The notes under the pieces are model-generated. The model ran no database searches. It saw only the letters and a list, made by a program, of their open reading frames with translations, and was not told the DNA's origin. A stretch of DNA of 22,338 nt, taken from an uncultured Oscillospiraceae bacterium. Lineage in GTDB: Bacteria > Bacillota_A > Clostridia > Oscillospirales > Oscillospiraceae. Both the position numbers and the translations under genes were made by a program. This document shows positions 13,299 to 21,221 of this stretch, one piece after another; the first letter of the stretch is position 1; each line of letters opens with the position of its first letter. The stretch spans positions 1-22,338 of the forward strand of contig CAAGIU010000487.1 of assembly GCA_900770015.1 (NCBI GenBank). Reading direction: 5' to 3'.

Positions 13299-14280
13299 GC
13301 TTGGAAAGTGGATTTGCTTCTGCAGCAATTTTCAGCTCCGTATTTTCGATATGTGTATAGATCTGGGTAGTGTTGAGATTCTCATGACCAAGCACTTCCT
13401 GGACAGTTTTTACATCCACACCGCCTGAGAGCATCATGGTTGCCGCCGTATGGCGAAGCTTATGTGCCGAAAACTGGGTAGAATCCAGACCTGCCTGCAT
13501 CAGAGCCTTTTTCACCAGCCGGTGAACCGCCGTAACACTGATTCGATTGTTATCCCTGGAGCCAAAGAGTGCCCTATTGTCCGTCAGTGTCTGTTTATTC
13601 CGGATGGGAAGGTAGGCATCGATGGCTTTCCGGCAGGCAGAACCAAAATAGACGAAGCGTTCCTTGTTTCCTTTACCAACCACCCGGATACGGTCCTCAT
13701 ATACATCCGTCATATTTAGGCCCACCAGTTCACTGCGGCGGATCCCACAGTTCAAAAACAGCATCAGAATGGCATAATCCCGTTTCTCATTGGGACCGGA
13801 TACTGCCTGAAGCAGGGCAGCGGACTGCTCCATGGTCAGGTATTTGGGCAGGCTTTTGCGCAGCTTGGGATAATCCAGATCCGCAACCGGATTTTCTTGC
13901 AATTGTTTCGTCCTTACGGTAAGATATTTGTAGAAGGATTTGATGGCAGACAGCTTCCGCGCCCTGGCCGTCGCAGATATACCATACTCCGGCGCGGTGG
14001 AATCCGGGTTGATGGCTCTGTCATTGGCAAGATAGGACAGGAAATCGAAGATATCCGATGTGTCGATATCCCGGATGAATGCAATGTCAATGCTCTTAAT
14101 GTCAATATCCTCCAGATCTGTTGTAATGGGCATATCGCTGCGCATGAGCTTGATAAACCGGAGGAACATCCGCAGATCCAGATAGTACTCTGAAACCGTC
14201 AGCGGGGACTGACCCATGATGTTTTCGTGATAGACGAGAAAATCCCGCAGAATCTGCGGACAATCGTGATAGCGCTGCAT
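13282..14280 (-). CDS. Tyrosine recombinase/integrase (XerC/XerD-like)
   Basis: A 332-residue tyrosine recombinase with an N-terminal core-binding SAM-like domain (about 8-125) and a catalytic domain (about 145-320). All catalytic residues are present: Arg 181 (GIRRSEL), Lys 203 (VGKGNKER), His 273 and Arg 276 (HKLRH), His 299 (GHENLNTT) and nucleophile Tyr 308. ATG at 14280 has AGGAGG 6 bases upstream; the frame extends to 14319 without a site. It is about 35 residues longer than classic XerD, through extra sequence in the N-terminal domain. It could be the host Xer protein for dimer resolution or an element integrase. No dif-like 28-mer and no paired att repeats were seen beside it. It is followed by the XRE gene in the same direction. 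Confidence 0.9.
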   Translation of the reverse strand: MQRYHDCPQILRDFLVYHENIMGQSPLTVSEYYLDLRMFLRFIKLMRSDMPITTDLEDIDIKSIDIAFIRDIDTSDIFDFLSYLANDRAINPDSTAPEYGISATARARKLSAIKSFYKYLTVRTKQLQENPVADLDYPKLRKSLPKYLTMEQSAALLQAVSGPNEKRDYAILMLFLNCGIRRSELVGLNMTDVYEDRIRVVGKGNKERFVYFGSACRKAIDAYLPIRNKQTLTDNRALFGSRDNNRISVTAVHRLVKKALMQAGLDSTQFSAHKLRHTAATMMLSGGVDVKTVQEVLGHENLNTTQIYTHIENTELKIAAEANPLSKLDFSE

Positions 14281-14443
14281 ACAATGCCTCCTGTGAATGG
14301 TGTGTAAATAATCGAACATTTATTTGGTTAAAATGACGAAACCACTGCAACGGCAGTTTTTTCGAAGGTTTTCAAACGATCCGGACATCTGCTGATTCAC
14401 ATTTGGAAAAACAGCAAAAGCCGGGGAGGATCCATATGGCTGT

Positions 14444-14662
14444 ATGATGGATCAGATGCCCATTTGTGAAGTGATTTTAAAGGACATCAACGCAGAAGCA
14501 AAGCAATGCACCTTAAGCATCCACATGCAGAATGATCCCTTCAAAAAGCACGTTTTGGAAAAGGTTGGATTTCAGAAAACCGGCAGCAATGAGCAGTTCG
14601 TTTATTGCAGATGTGACAAGGAAGCCTGGTGCAGATGTCACAGAGCAGATAATCCCGGTTGA
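14444..14662 (+). pseudogene. Probable remnant of a GNAT N-acetyltransferase (C-terminal part)
   Basis: A 72-codon frame whose middle looks like the C-terminal half of a GNAT acetyltransferase: LKDINAEAKQCTLSIHMQND, then HVLEKVGFQKTGS and a final strand (EQFVYCRCD). The acetyl-CoA binding segment (the Q/RxxGxG/A loop) that should precede it is missing. A good GGGGAGGA site at about 14425 leads only to an ATG (14436) that stops after three codons in another frame. The tail after the fold (CDKEAWCRCHRADNPG) also looks unnatural. This suggests a deleted and frameshifted copy, not a working gene. The match is by eye and modest. Confidence 0.4.
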
Positions 14663-14689
14663 CCACTTGGTAAGGCTTCGTACATCGAT

Positions 14690-14718
14690 ATTATAGCATA
14701 ACTCCACTCCGAACGCAA
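14690..14718 (-). promoter_or_regulatory. Candidate leftward promoter beside the palindrome cluster
   Basis: The minus strand reads TTGCGT (14718-14713), 17 bases, TATAAT (14695-14690). A transcript would run left across the GNAT remnant (antisense to it) toward the recombinase gene, about 400 bases away. The -35 sits in the first hairpin arm of the palindrome cluster. It may drive the recombinase from a long leader or make an untranslated RNA. Confidence 0.35.
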
Positions 14719-14870
14719 CAAAATTTTTATTTTGTTGCGTTCGCCGGATTCAGAAGAAATACCGGATGTTTTCATCCGGCGAACCCCTCTCTTACCCGCT
14801 CGGCCCTTGGCTTCGCCAGCTGCCGAGCGATTGCGTTCCAGTCGCAACAAAATATTGGTTTTGTGTCGTT
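14711..14870. repeat. Cluster of strong palindromes (structured intergenic repeat)
   Basis: Four hairpins stand in a row. The first has 13 perfect pairs, GAACGCAACAAAA (14711-14723) with TTTTGTTGCGTTC (14730-14742). The second is CCGGATG (14762-14768) with CATCCGG (14773-14779). The third is CGCTCGGC (14797-14804) with GCCGAGCG (14822-14829), with an inner TGGC/GCCA stem. The fourth resembles the first in sequence (CGCAACAAAAT near 14843) but is degenerate. In addition GTTCGCCGGAT (14739-14749) is the exact complement of ATCCGGCGAAC (14774-14784), a pairing that excludes the first two hairpins. No convincing gene lies in 14663-15104. Confidence 0.65.
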
Positions 14871-14925
14871 GGGCTGCTACTCATTCCCGTATGAACAATC
14901 GTTTCCTATCAAATGGTGGAATACT

Positions 14926-14958
14926 GCTTTCTTTTTTTGATTTTTTCAAAAAGAAAGC
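14926..14958. repeat. T-rich hairpin upstream of pfkA
   Basis: GCTTTCTTTTT (14926-14936) pairs with AAAAAGAAAGC (14948-14958) around an 11-base T-rich loop. It lies in the 440-base gap before pfkA, and its A/T stem could terminate in either direction. A small frame crossing it encodes a low-complexity Phe/Lys peptide and is not taken as a gene. Confidence 0.45.
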
Positions 14959-15038
14959 TCTCTTCTCGTACCCACGCACGTTTTCCTTTCCCCAGTCCTT
15001 CTCAGATTCGACTTTCCGATTCATTTGCAAATTTCTTC

Positions 15039-15067
15039 TTTACTTTTGCAATCACTTACATTAAAAT
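15039..15067 (+). promoter_or_regulatory. Candidate pfkA promoter
   Basis: TTTACT (15039-15044), 17 bases, then TAAAAT (15062-15067), 37 bases before the pfkA start. It is the best-spaced pair in an AT-rich stretch. An alternative pair, TTGCAA at 15046 with TATAAC at 15067, has only 15-base spacing. Confidence 0.4.
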
Positions 15068-15104
15068 ATAACCATATTCCAAATCCGTTCAGGAGGTAAA
15101 CATC

Positions 15105-16076
15105 ATGAGCATAAAAAGAATTGGTGTCCTTACCAGCGGCGGCGACGCTCCCGGCATGAATCCCTGCGTCCGTGCTGTCGTCAGAACCGCAATCTATCAT
15201 GGTATCGAATGCTATGGTATCCGCCGCGGCTGGAATGGCTTGATCTCCGGCGATATTGTTCGTCTGGATGAAAAAAGCGTTGCCCACACCATTAACCGTG
15301 GCGGCACCATCCTCTATACTGCCCGCAGCAAGGAATTCATGACCGAAGAAGGTCAGCGCAGAGCTGTTTCCACCTGCAAATTCCTGGGCCTGGACGGTAT
15401 TATTGCCATCGGCGGTGACGGCACCTTCCGGGGCGCCAAGGCGCTGAGTAAGTATGGTATCAATGTCATCGGCATCCCCGGCACCATTGATAACGACATC
15501 AGCTGTACCAACTACTGCATCGGCTTCGATACCGCTGCCAACACGGCCATTGAATGCATCGATAAGCTGCGCGACACCATGCAGTCCCACGAGCGATGCT
15601 CTGTGGTGGAAGTCATGGGACGCAATGCCGGTTACCTTGCCATGTATGTCGGTCTGGCCTGCGGCGCCACCGCCGTTCTGGTTCCTGAAGAGCCCATTGA
15701 CTTTGAGCGGGATGTCATCGAGAAGATTCGTCAGGCTCGCTTCAACGGCTTTACCCATTACATGATCGTTGTTGCAGAAGGTGCGGGCTCCGCTGCCGAT
15801 ATTGCCGCAAAAATCAAAGAAGCCATCGATCTGGATCCCCGCGTCACCGTTCTTGGCCACATTCAGCGCGGCGGCACTCCCACCGGACGCGACCGCGTCA
15901 ACGCCACCAAGATGGGCTATCTGGCTGTGGAGCTGCTGCTTGCCGGCAAGACCAACCGGATCGTCTGCACCCGCGACGGCTCTTTCTCCGATGTGGACAT
16001 TGATGAAGGCCTGGAAATGAAGAAGGGCATTCAGCAGATGGAGGTCGATGTTCTGGCCGCCATGACCGGTATCTGA
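15105..16076 (+). CDS. pfkA: ATP-dependent 6-phosphofructokinase
   Basis: A 323-residue PfkA that phosphorylates fructose 6-phosphate to the 1,6-bisphosphate, the committed step of glycolysis. The ATP-binding loop is SGGDAPGMN (11-19). GGDGT is at 103-107 and PGTIDND at 125-131, with the catalytic base Asp 129. Gly at 106 and Gly at 126 are the residues that mark ATP use; PPi-dependent enzymes have Asp and Lys at these places. MGRNAGY and HIQRGGTPTGRDR (substrate and effector site) are present. AGGAGG lies 8 bases before the ATG. Length matches bacterial PfkA (about 320). It stands alone: no pyruvate kinase gene follows. Confidence 0.97.
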   Translation: MSIKRIGVLTSGGDAPGMNPCVRAVVRTAIYHGIECYGIRRGWNGLISGDIVRLDEKSVAHTINRGGTILYTARSKEFMTEEGQRRAVSTCKFLGLDGIIAIGGDGTFRGAKALSKYGINVIGIPGTIDNDISCTNYCIGFDTAANTAIECIDKLRDTMQSHERCSVVEVMGRNAGYLAMYVGLACGATAVLVPEEPIDFERDVIEKIRQARFNGFTHYMIVVAEGAGSAADIAAKIKEAIDLDPRVTVLGHIQRGGTPTGRDRVNATKMGYLAVELLLAGKTNRIVCTRDGSFSDVDIDEGLEMKKGIQQMEVDVLAAMTGI

Positions 16077-16154
16077 TAAATAAGACAATTCTTTCAGTTT
16101 TTTGCATCCCGGCAGGTACTACGCATAGATATCGCTTAGCATACTGACTTACAT

Positions 16155-16184
16155 ATCCCTCCTGCCGCAGGCGACAGGAGGGAT
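16155..16184 (+). terminator. Hairpin between pfkA and the response regulator
   Basis: ATCCCTCCTG (16155-16164) pairs perfectly with CAGGAGGGAT (16175-16184). The following bases (TCCTATATTC) are only weakly T-rich, so it may be an inefficient terminator of pfkA or a leader hairpin of the next operon. A poor promoter-like pair (TTGCAT 16102, TAGATA 16126, spacing 18) lies just upstream. Confidence 0.5.
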
Positions 16185-16241
16185 TCCTATATTCAGCGCT
16201 CCCCTTCTCATTACCACTTTATCAAAAAGAAGGAAAATCCC

Positions 16242-16892
16242 ATGAATATCTTATTGGTTGAAGATGATTCCGCACTGCAAGGTGCACTCAACGAGTTATT
16301 GATTCGTGAAGGCTATGAAGTCATCCAGGCGGATTCTGTCCTGCAAGCAAAAAAACAGTTGACAGAATTGGTCCATCTGATTCTGCTGGATGTCACGCTG
16401 CCGGATGGCGATGGTGTCAGTCTTTGCAGGCAATGGCGCAGCGAAGGGATCACCACACCCATTCTATTTCTGACCGCAAAGGACGAAGAATACGATGTCG
16501 TCAGAGGATTGGATGCCGGAGGAAATGACTATGTTACCAAACCCTTCCGCATTCAGGAATTGCTGAGCCGGATTCGGGTCCTGCTGCGCGGTCAGCAGGC
16601 ACCGGATGGCATCAAAACCCGAAGCGGAATCTGTCTGGACACCGGGAAAATGCAGGCCAGCAAATCCGGGATTCCTCTGAATCTGACCCTGACCGAATAC
16701 AAGATTTTGCGGTGTCTCCTCTCCCATTCCGGAATTGTCACCCGCAGTCATCTTCTGGATGTGCTATGGGATATGGATGCCAGATTTGTGGATGACAATA
16801 CCCTTTCCGTCCACGTCAGCCGCCTGCGGGAGAAAATCGGAGGAGAACGGATCAAAACCGTCAGAGGAGTGGGGTATCAATGGGTGGACTGA
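16242..16892 (+). CDS. OmpR/PhoB-family response regulator
   Basis: A 216-residue two-domain regulator. The receiver domain (1-115) has the acidic pair at Asp 8-Asp 9, phosphoacceptor Asp 50 (LILLDVTLP), Thr 78 and Lys 100 (VTKPF). The C-terminal winged helix (about 125-216) has LTLTEYKILRCLLS and ends VRGVGYQWVD, typical of OmpR/PhoB. GAAGGA lies upstream of the ATG. It overlaps the kinase gene by 13 bases and is followed by an ABC transporter, so the likely target is the transporter operon. The paired direct repeats at 17756-17800 are a possible binding site. Confidence 0.93.
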   Translation: MNILLVEDDSALQGALNELLIREGYEVIQADSVLQAKKQLTELVHLILLDVTLPDGDGVSLCRQWRSEGITTPILFLTAKDEEYDVVRGLDAGGNDYVTKPFRIQELLSRIRVLLRGQQAPDGIKTRSGICLDTGKMQASKSGIPLNLTLTEYKILRCLLSHSGIVTRSHLLDVLWDMDARFVDDNTLSVHVSRLREKIGGERIKTVRGVGYQWVD

Positions 16893-17758
16893 TATTCCTG
16901 ACTGCGATCCTTGCGGTTATCTGCCTTGTGCTTCTCCTGCTGCGCCGGAAGGATCACAAACGAATCCGGCAGGCGGCTGAGGACTTCCTGAACCATGGCG
17001 GCAAACCCATGGATGTTGCCTTGCAGGAAGATGACATTGCCATGCTCCAGAATGCGCTGTGCGAATTGCAGGATCGGCTGATCCGGGCGCGGGAGCTGCA
17101 AAAGGAGGAATGCAGCCGCACCAGCAGCCTGACCGCCGACATTTCCCACCAGCTGAAGACACCCCTGACAACACTTCGGCTCTACACCGAAATGGATGCC
17201 GCCCCTCACATGGAGGCCAGCCTGGAGCAGATTTCCCGGATGGAAAACCTGATTCAAAGCCTTCTGCGTTTGGAGCGGCTCTGCGCCGACGGCTATCACT
17301 TTGTTTTCAAAAATCAGGATATGAAAGCACTGATTGAGGAGCAGTGGAGCTTCCTGACTGCTGCATTTCCGGGCCGCAGTTTGACCATATCAGGAAATGC
17401 GGCAATTCGCTGCGACAAAAAATGGATGGGAGAGGCGTTCCTGAATCTTCTGAAAAACGCCTGCGAGCATACCGCCCCGGGAGGAACCATCCGGGTGTCT
17501 TTGGAGAAAACAGATGCCGCATTCTTCTGCTCCCTGGAAGACGACGGCGGCGGTGTCTGCGCAAAAGACCTCCCCCATTTGTTTGAACGCTTTTACCGAG
17601 CAGAGCACCAGAGTATCCAGGGTGCCGGAATCGGGCTTTCCATTGTCCGGGAGATCATCCGCCGCCATCACGGGACAATTACTGCATCCAATACCGAAAA
17701 GGGGCTGAAAATGGATATCACATTGCCGGTGATGGACGGCAATCTTACGAATTCTTAA
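16880..17758 (+). CDS. Sensor histidine kinase with a single membrane segment
   Basis: A 292-residue kinase. One hydrophobic helix (about 4-21) is followed directly by basic residues, a short helical linker with a HAMP-like look (about 25-75) and the H box DISHQLKTPL with phospho-His 90. The N box is NLLKNACEH, G1 is DDGGG, the F box is LFERFYRAE and G2 is GAGIGLSIV. There is no extracellular sensor domain, so the stimulus must come through the membrane, the linker or a partner protein. The adjacent ABC transporter with large exported domains is the natural candidate, by analogy with BceS-type kinases. The start lies inside the regulator's end. Confidence 0.93.
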   Translation: MGGLIFLTAILAVICLVLLLLRRKDHKRIRQAAEDFLNHGGKPMDVALQEDDIAMLQNALCELQDRLIRARELQKEECSRTSSLTADISHQLKTPLTTLRLYTEMDAAPHMEASLEQISRMENLIQSLLRLERLCADGYHFVFKNQDMKALIEEQWSFLTAAFPGRSLTISGNAAIRCDKKWMGEAFLNLLKNACEHTAPGGTIRVSLEKTDAAFFCSLEDDGGGVCAKDLPHLFERFYRAEHQSIQGAGIGLSIVREIIRRHHGTITASNTEKGLKMDITLPVMDGNLTNS

Positions 17759-17800
17759 GCTTGGCGCAAGATAGACGTAAGCTTCGCTTGTTAAGATAGA
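17756..17800. promoter_or_regulatory. Direct repeats, candidate response-regulator binding site
   Basis: TAAGCTT at 17756-17762 and again at 17778-17784 (22 bases apart, about two helical turns), each followed by AAGATAGA (17768-17775 and 17793-17800). OmpR-type regulators bind such tandem repeats. The site lies in the 60-base gap between the kinase and ATPase genes, with the kinase stop codon in the first repeat. No clear -35/-10 pair accompanies it. Confidence 0.4.
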
Positions 17801-17818
17801 TGCAAAGGAGGAATGCAC

Positions 17819-18502
17819 ATGGAAATTATGCATTGTGAAGCCTTAAGCAAAATCTATCAGACAGGCGAAGCTTCTGTTTTTGCTCTGGATGATGTAAGTC
17901 TTTCGTTAACGGCGGGCAGCTTCACCGCCATCACCGGACCCAGCGGCAGTGGAAAATCCACCCTGCTGCACCTGCTCAGCGGACTGGACAAGCCAACCAA
18001 AGGAAAGGTCTATTATCGGGAAAACGACCTGTACCGGTATAACGACAACCAGCTCTCCGTCCTGCGCCGCCGCAGATTCGGCTTTGTGTTCCAAAGCTAC
18101 AATCTGGTGAAGGAGCTGACGGGCTACGAGAATATCCTTTTGCCTGTGATGCTGGACTCCCGAAAGCCGGACGAGGAATACTTAAACCGGATGATCGACC
18201 TATTGGGCATCCGGGAACGGCTGTCCCATCTGCCCAGCGCCATGAGCGGCGGACAACAGCAGCGGTTCTGCATCGCCAGAGCCCTTGCCAACAAGCCGGC
18301 CATTCTGTTTGCGGACGAGCCCACCGGGAATCTGGACGGAAAAGCGGGCCGGGAGGTGCTGACCCTGCTGCGGACCGTCAGCCACGAGTTGGGAATCACC
18401 CTGGTACTGGTGACCCACGACCTGCATGTGGCGGAGCAGGCCGACCGGGTGATCAGGCTGGAAGACGGCAAAATCATAGCCGACAGCGGGGTGACGGTAT
18501 GA
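17819..18502 (+). CDS. ABC transporter ATP-binding protein (MacB/LolD/BceA class)
   Basis: A 227-residue ATPase. Walker A is GPSGSGKST (40-48), the Q loop is in FVFQSYNLV, the signature is MSGGQQQR (142-149), Walker B is ILFADEP (162-168) followed by TGNLD, and the switch His is 200 in VTHDLH. This pattern is typical of the MacB/LolD/BceA group, whose permeases are FtsX-like. ATG at 17819 is chosen: AGGAGG at 17806-17811 is 7 bases away, whereas the ATG at 17813 would leave 1. It overlaps the permease gene as ATGA. Confidence 0.95.
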   Translation: MEIMHCEALSKIYQTGEASVFALDDVSLSLTAGSFTAITGPSGSGKSTLLHLLSGLDKPTKGKVYYRENDLYRYNDNQLSVLRRRRFGFVFQSYNLVKELTGYENILLPVMLDSRKPDEEYLNRMIDLLGIRERLSHLPSAMSGGQQQRFCIARALANKPAILFADEPTGNLDGKAGREVLTLLRTVSHELGITLVLVTHDLHVAEQADRVIRLEDGKIIADSGVTV

Positions 18503-21219
18503 AAGTCCTCACCATAAACCGCATGGCCGCCGCCCGGCTGCGTGCAAACCGAAAGGCGTATGTCAGCCTGATTGTGGGCATCTTTCTGTCCGTCTTTCTG
18601 GTGACCACCCTGGTGCTGTGCATCCAGGGGGTCATCCTTGCCCAGATGGAGCAGACCAACAAACGGCTTGGCTACGAGGATGCCATTCTGCTGGACATCC
18701 CGGAGCTCAGCGACGGTGATCTTGCCGAACTGGGGTATTTTGATTCCATCGGTCATGTGTATGTATCCGCCGGGGTAAAGGATACGGACATTTACCTTGG
18801 CCATTATGATGACACCGGTTCCGCTCTTCTCAGCCGCCAGCTTGTGGAAGGGCGGCTGCCGGAACAGCCCGGAGAGATCGCCATGGAGCGCAGCGCCATG
18901 CTGGCAATCCGGGAGGATGGCCAGTGGCAGCTGGGAGACGAAGTCACGCTGAAGCTGATTCCGGTGGACGGATTGGAGGAGGAGCGAACCTTTACCCTGG
19001 TGGGCTTCCTGGCAGAGCAGTCCAGCCTTCTGACCAATTCCAACAGCAGTACCCGCACCTTTGTTTCCGGGTTTCCGGCGATTCTGGTTTCCCCCGCGGA
19101 GCCGTCCTTTTCCAGCGGCCGGACAGCGCTCCACCGGGTCATGACGCTGAAGGTACCGATTACGGTAGAACTGTTCCAAACGATGGATGGCTGCATCGCA
19201 GAATACTCCTTCGGCCGTTTCCTGGTGAAAACCATTGACGGAAAGCTTCTGGACAGCTATTTTGCAACGGATATCCTGGGCCTTGACTCGGATGTGTTCA
19301 TAATTGCCATCATGGCGGGGATGCTGATCTTGTCCCTGCTGCTCAGCTGCTGCGTGGGAATTGCCGGGAGCATGGAAGGAATCCTGAGCAAGCGCAGCGA
19401 GGAAATCGGCATTCTCCGGGCATTGGGCGCAACCAAACGTCAGATTCGCCGGATGTTCGGCAGGGAAAGCTGGCTGCTGGCGCTGACAGCCGCTCCCCTC
19501 TCCATTGCCCTCTCCTGCCTGTTTGTATGGGGCTTGGAGCTTTGGATGCCGGAGAATATGCTTTTCCAATTCAATCCCCTTTTGATTCTTCCGGTGATTG
19601 TCCTCAGCGCCGCCGTGATTCTGCTCTCCGGCAGCATCCCGCTGCGCCGGGTCTCCAACCAGATGCCCATGAGCGTGATTCGGGATACGGGGCTGCTTCG
19701 CAAATCCAAGCACATCCGCAGCTGGAAACAGTTTCAGGTTCCTTCGCTTATCTCCCGGCGGACGATGCGGCTCTACCCTACCCGCCTGCTTGGGGCGATT
19801 ATCCTGTCTGCGTTAATGTGCTTCTGCGCGGCACTGTTTGCCATTGTGGCATACGAGGGTTCCTATACGTTTAACCCCTCCAACCCCGCATACTTCATCC
19901 GCATGGACGCAGGGACGAGGCGCAGCTTTGTCTCCCTCCTTTCGGGCCAGCCCTTGTCCGACCAGAGCCTGAACCAGCTCAGGAGCCTGCCTCATGTCCG
20001 GGAGGTGACGGTGCGACGGAGCCTGTTCGTCAGCCTGCTGCTGGAAAACCGCCCCTCGTATTTCAACGTCGGCTACCAGCCCAATTATCATCTGATGTCC
20101 TTTGAGGATTACCAGGAATACTTCGGTTCCGATACCGACTCCCAAACCAGTCGGGAGGGGTATGACGCAGACCAGCAGGATTACCGTACCATCCGAAAAG
20201 CGTTGGGAATAACCCGGGAGATGGCGTATACCTCTCTGATCACGATTCCGGTGGAAGAACTCACAAAAATGGAGCCGTACCTGGGTTCCGGCAGGATTGA
20301 CGTGGACGCCATCAACGCGGGACAGGAGGTTCTTGTCCTCGTGCCCAGGATCTGGTACATCCCCGACAAGAAGGAAGATTTCGGCTGGTATACGTCAACT
20401 CCTTCCCAGGCCCAGATGGAAAGCGCGGTTTTGGTGGCGGAAAACGACTGGGCCATTGCCGGTCAGGAGCTGCCCATTGTGCAGCTATATTCCGATGACC
20501 CGGAGGAATTTTCCTACGGTGATGCCAACAGTCTGTTCACGGACTGCACCCGGCTGGATGCCGCTGTCACCATCGGCGGTGTGCTGGATACCCAGCCACC
20601 TGCCATGGGCGGGCTGTGGGGCAGCGTGATCACAACGGAGGATGGCCTGCGCAATATGGGTCTTTATCGAAACGGCAACGATACCATTCAGATTTATGTG
20701 GATGGTATCGTGGATGAGGAAGCGGAGGAAAGCCTGACGGAGAGCATCAACGCCATCGCCCGCAGGGCGGAGGGCTCCCGGGTGTACAACTACATGGAAT
20801 CTGCCCGGGAAAGTGCCCGAAGCTATCTGCAGCTGTATCTGCTGATGGGTGCCATCGCCATTGTGTTCTTCGCCGTTGCCGCCGGCATGATCGTATCCAC
20901 CGTCACAAGGCAATTGCAATCCGACGGAAAGCGGATCGGAATGCTCCGGGCGGTGGGCGCGGATGAGAAAACCATTCTTCGATGCTACAGCGGGCAGGTA
21001 TTCCTTTCTTTGGGATTGGGTATGGCACTGTCCATTCTCGTGTTCATTATTCTGTTCGCCTCGTCGATCTTGGATGTTCCGGCGCAATATTACCCCTCCG
21101 GAATCGCCACCATTCTGCTCTTCAGCCTTGCCTGCTTGGGTCTGTGCCTCCTTCTGCTGCGCCGGAGGGTTCGTCAAATCACAAGCCAGAGCATCATCGA
21201 GAATATTCGGGAGTTGTGA
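18499..21219 (+). CDS. FtsX/MacB-type ABC transporter permease
   Basis: A 906-residue permease with eight predicted membrane helices (about 22-45, 266-290, 326-347, 360-380, 430-452, 776-799, 833-857, 868-887). It is a duplicated FtsX arrangement of four plus four. Two large exported domains lie at about 46-265 and 453-775. After helices 2 and 6 come the matching FtsX motifs EEIGILRALGATKRQI and KRIGMLRAVGADEKTI. Such permeases act by mechanotransmission (lipoprotein, peptide or antibiotic handling) and need not transport across the membrane. It is not BceB-like, which has ten helices and one exported domain. The ATGA overlap ties it to the ATPase. Substrate unknown. Confidence 0.9.
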   Translation: MKVLTINRMAAARLRANRKAYVSLIVGIFLSVFLVTTLVLCIQGVILAQMEQTNKRLGYEDAILLDIPELSDGDLAELGYFDSIGHVYVSAGVKDTDIYLGHYDDTGSALLSRQLVEGRLPEQPGEIAMERSAMLAIREDGQWQLGDEVTLKLIPVDGLEEERTFTLVGFLAEQSSLLTNSNSSTRTFVSGFPAILVSPAEPSFSSGRTALHRVMTLKVPITVELFQTMDGCIAEYSFGRFLVKTIDGKLLDSYFATDILGLDSDVFIIAIMAGMLILSLLLSCCVGIAGSMEGILSKRSEEIGILRALGATKRQIRRMFGRESWLLALTAAPLSIALSCLFVWGLELWMPENMLFQFNPLLILPVIVLSAAVILLSGSIPLRRVSNQMPMSVIRDTGLLRKSKHIRSWKQFQVPSLISRRTMRLYPTRLLGAIILSALMCFCAALFAIVAYEGSYTFNPSNPAYFIRMDAGTRRSFVSLLSGQPLSDQSLNQLRSLPHVREVTVRRSLFVSLLLENRPSYFNVGYQPNYHLMSFEDYQEYFGSDTDSQTSREGYDADQQDYRTIRKALGITREMAYTSLITIPVEELTKMEPYLGSGRIDVDAINAGQEVLVLVPRIWYIPDKKEDFGWYTSTPSQAQMESAVLVAENDWAIAGQELPIVQLYSDDPEEFSYGDANSLFTDCTRLDAAVTIGGVLDTQPPAMGGLWGSVITTEDGLRNMGLYRNGNDTIQIYVDGIVDEEAEESLTESINAIARRAEGSRVYNYMESARESARSYLQLYLLMGAIAIVFFAVAAGMIVSTVTRQLQSDGKRIGMLRAVGADEKTILRCYSGQVFLSLGLGMALSILVFIILFASSILDVPAQYYPSGIATILLFSLACLGLCLLLLRRRVRQITSQSIIENIREL

Positions 21220-21221
21220 AT

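Noticed and set aside
14344..14362. Small hairpin ACTGC-AACG-GCAGT followed by six T
   Set aside because: It looks like a terminator on the plus strand, but the stem is only 5 pairs and no plus-strand gene lies upstream within the region, so it is not called.
14638..15064. Small frames on both strands in the gap before pfkA
   Set aside because: They run through hairpins and encode low-complexity peptides, without a ribosome binding site, so they are repeat translations and not genes.
15021..16088. A 355-codon minus-strand frame
   Set aside because: It mirrors pfkA exactly and has no ribosome binding site or recognisable domain. pfkA is certain.
18124..19713. A 529-codon open frame on the minus strand
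   Set aside because: It is antisense to the ABC ATPase and permease, has Gln/His/Gly-rich composition typical of a shadow frame in GC-rich DNA, and shows no family motif.
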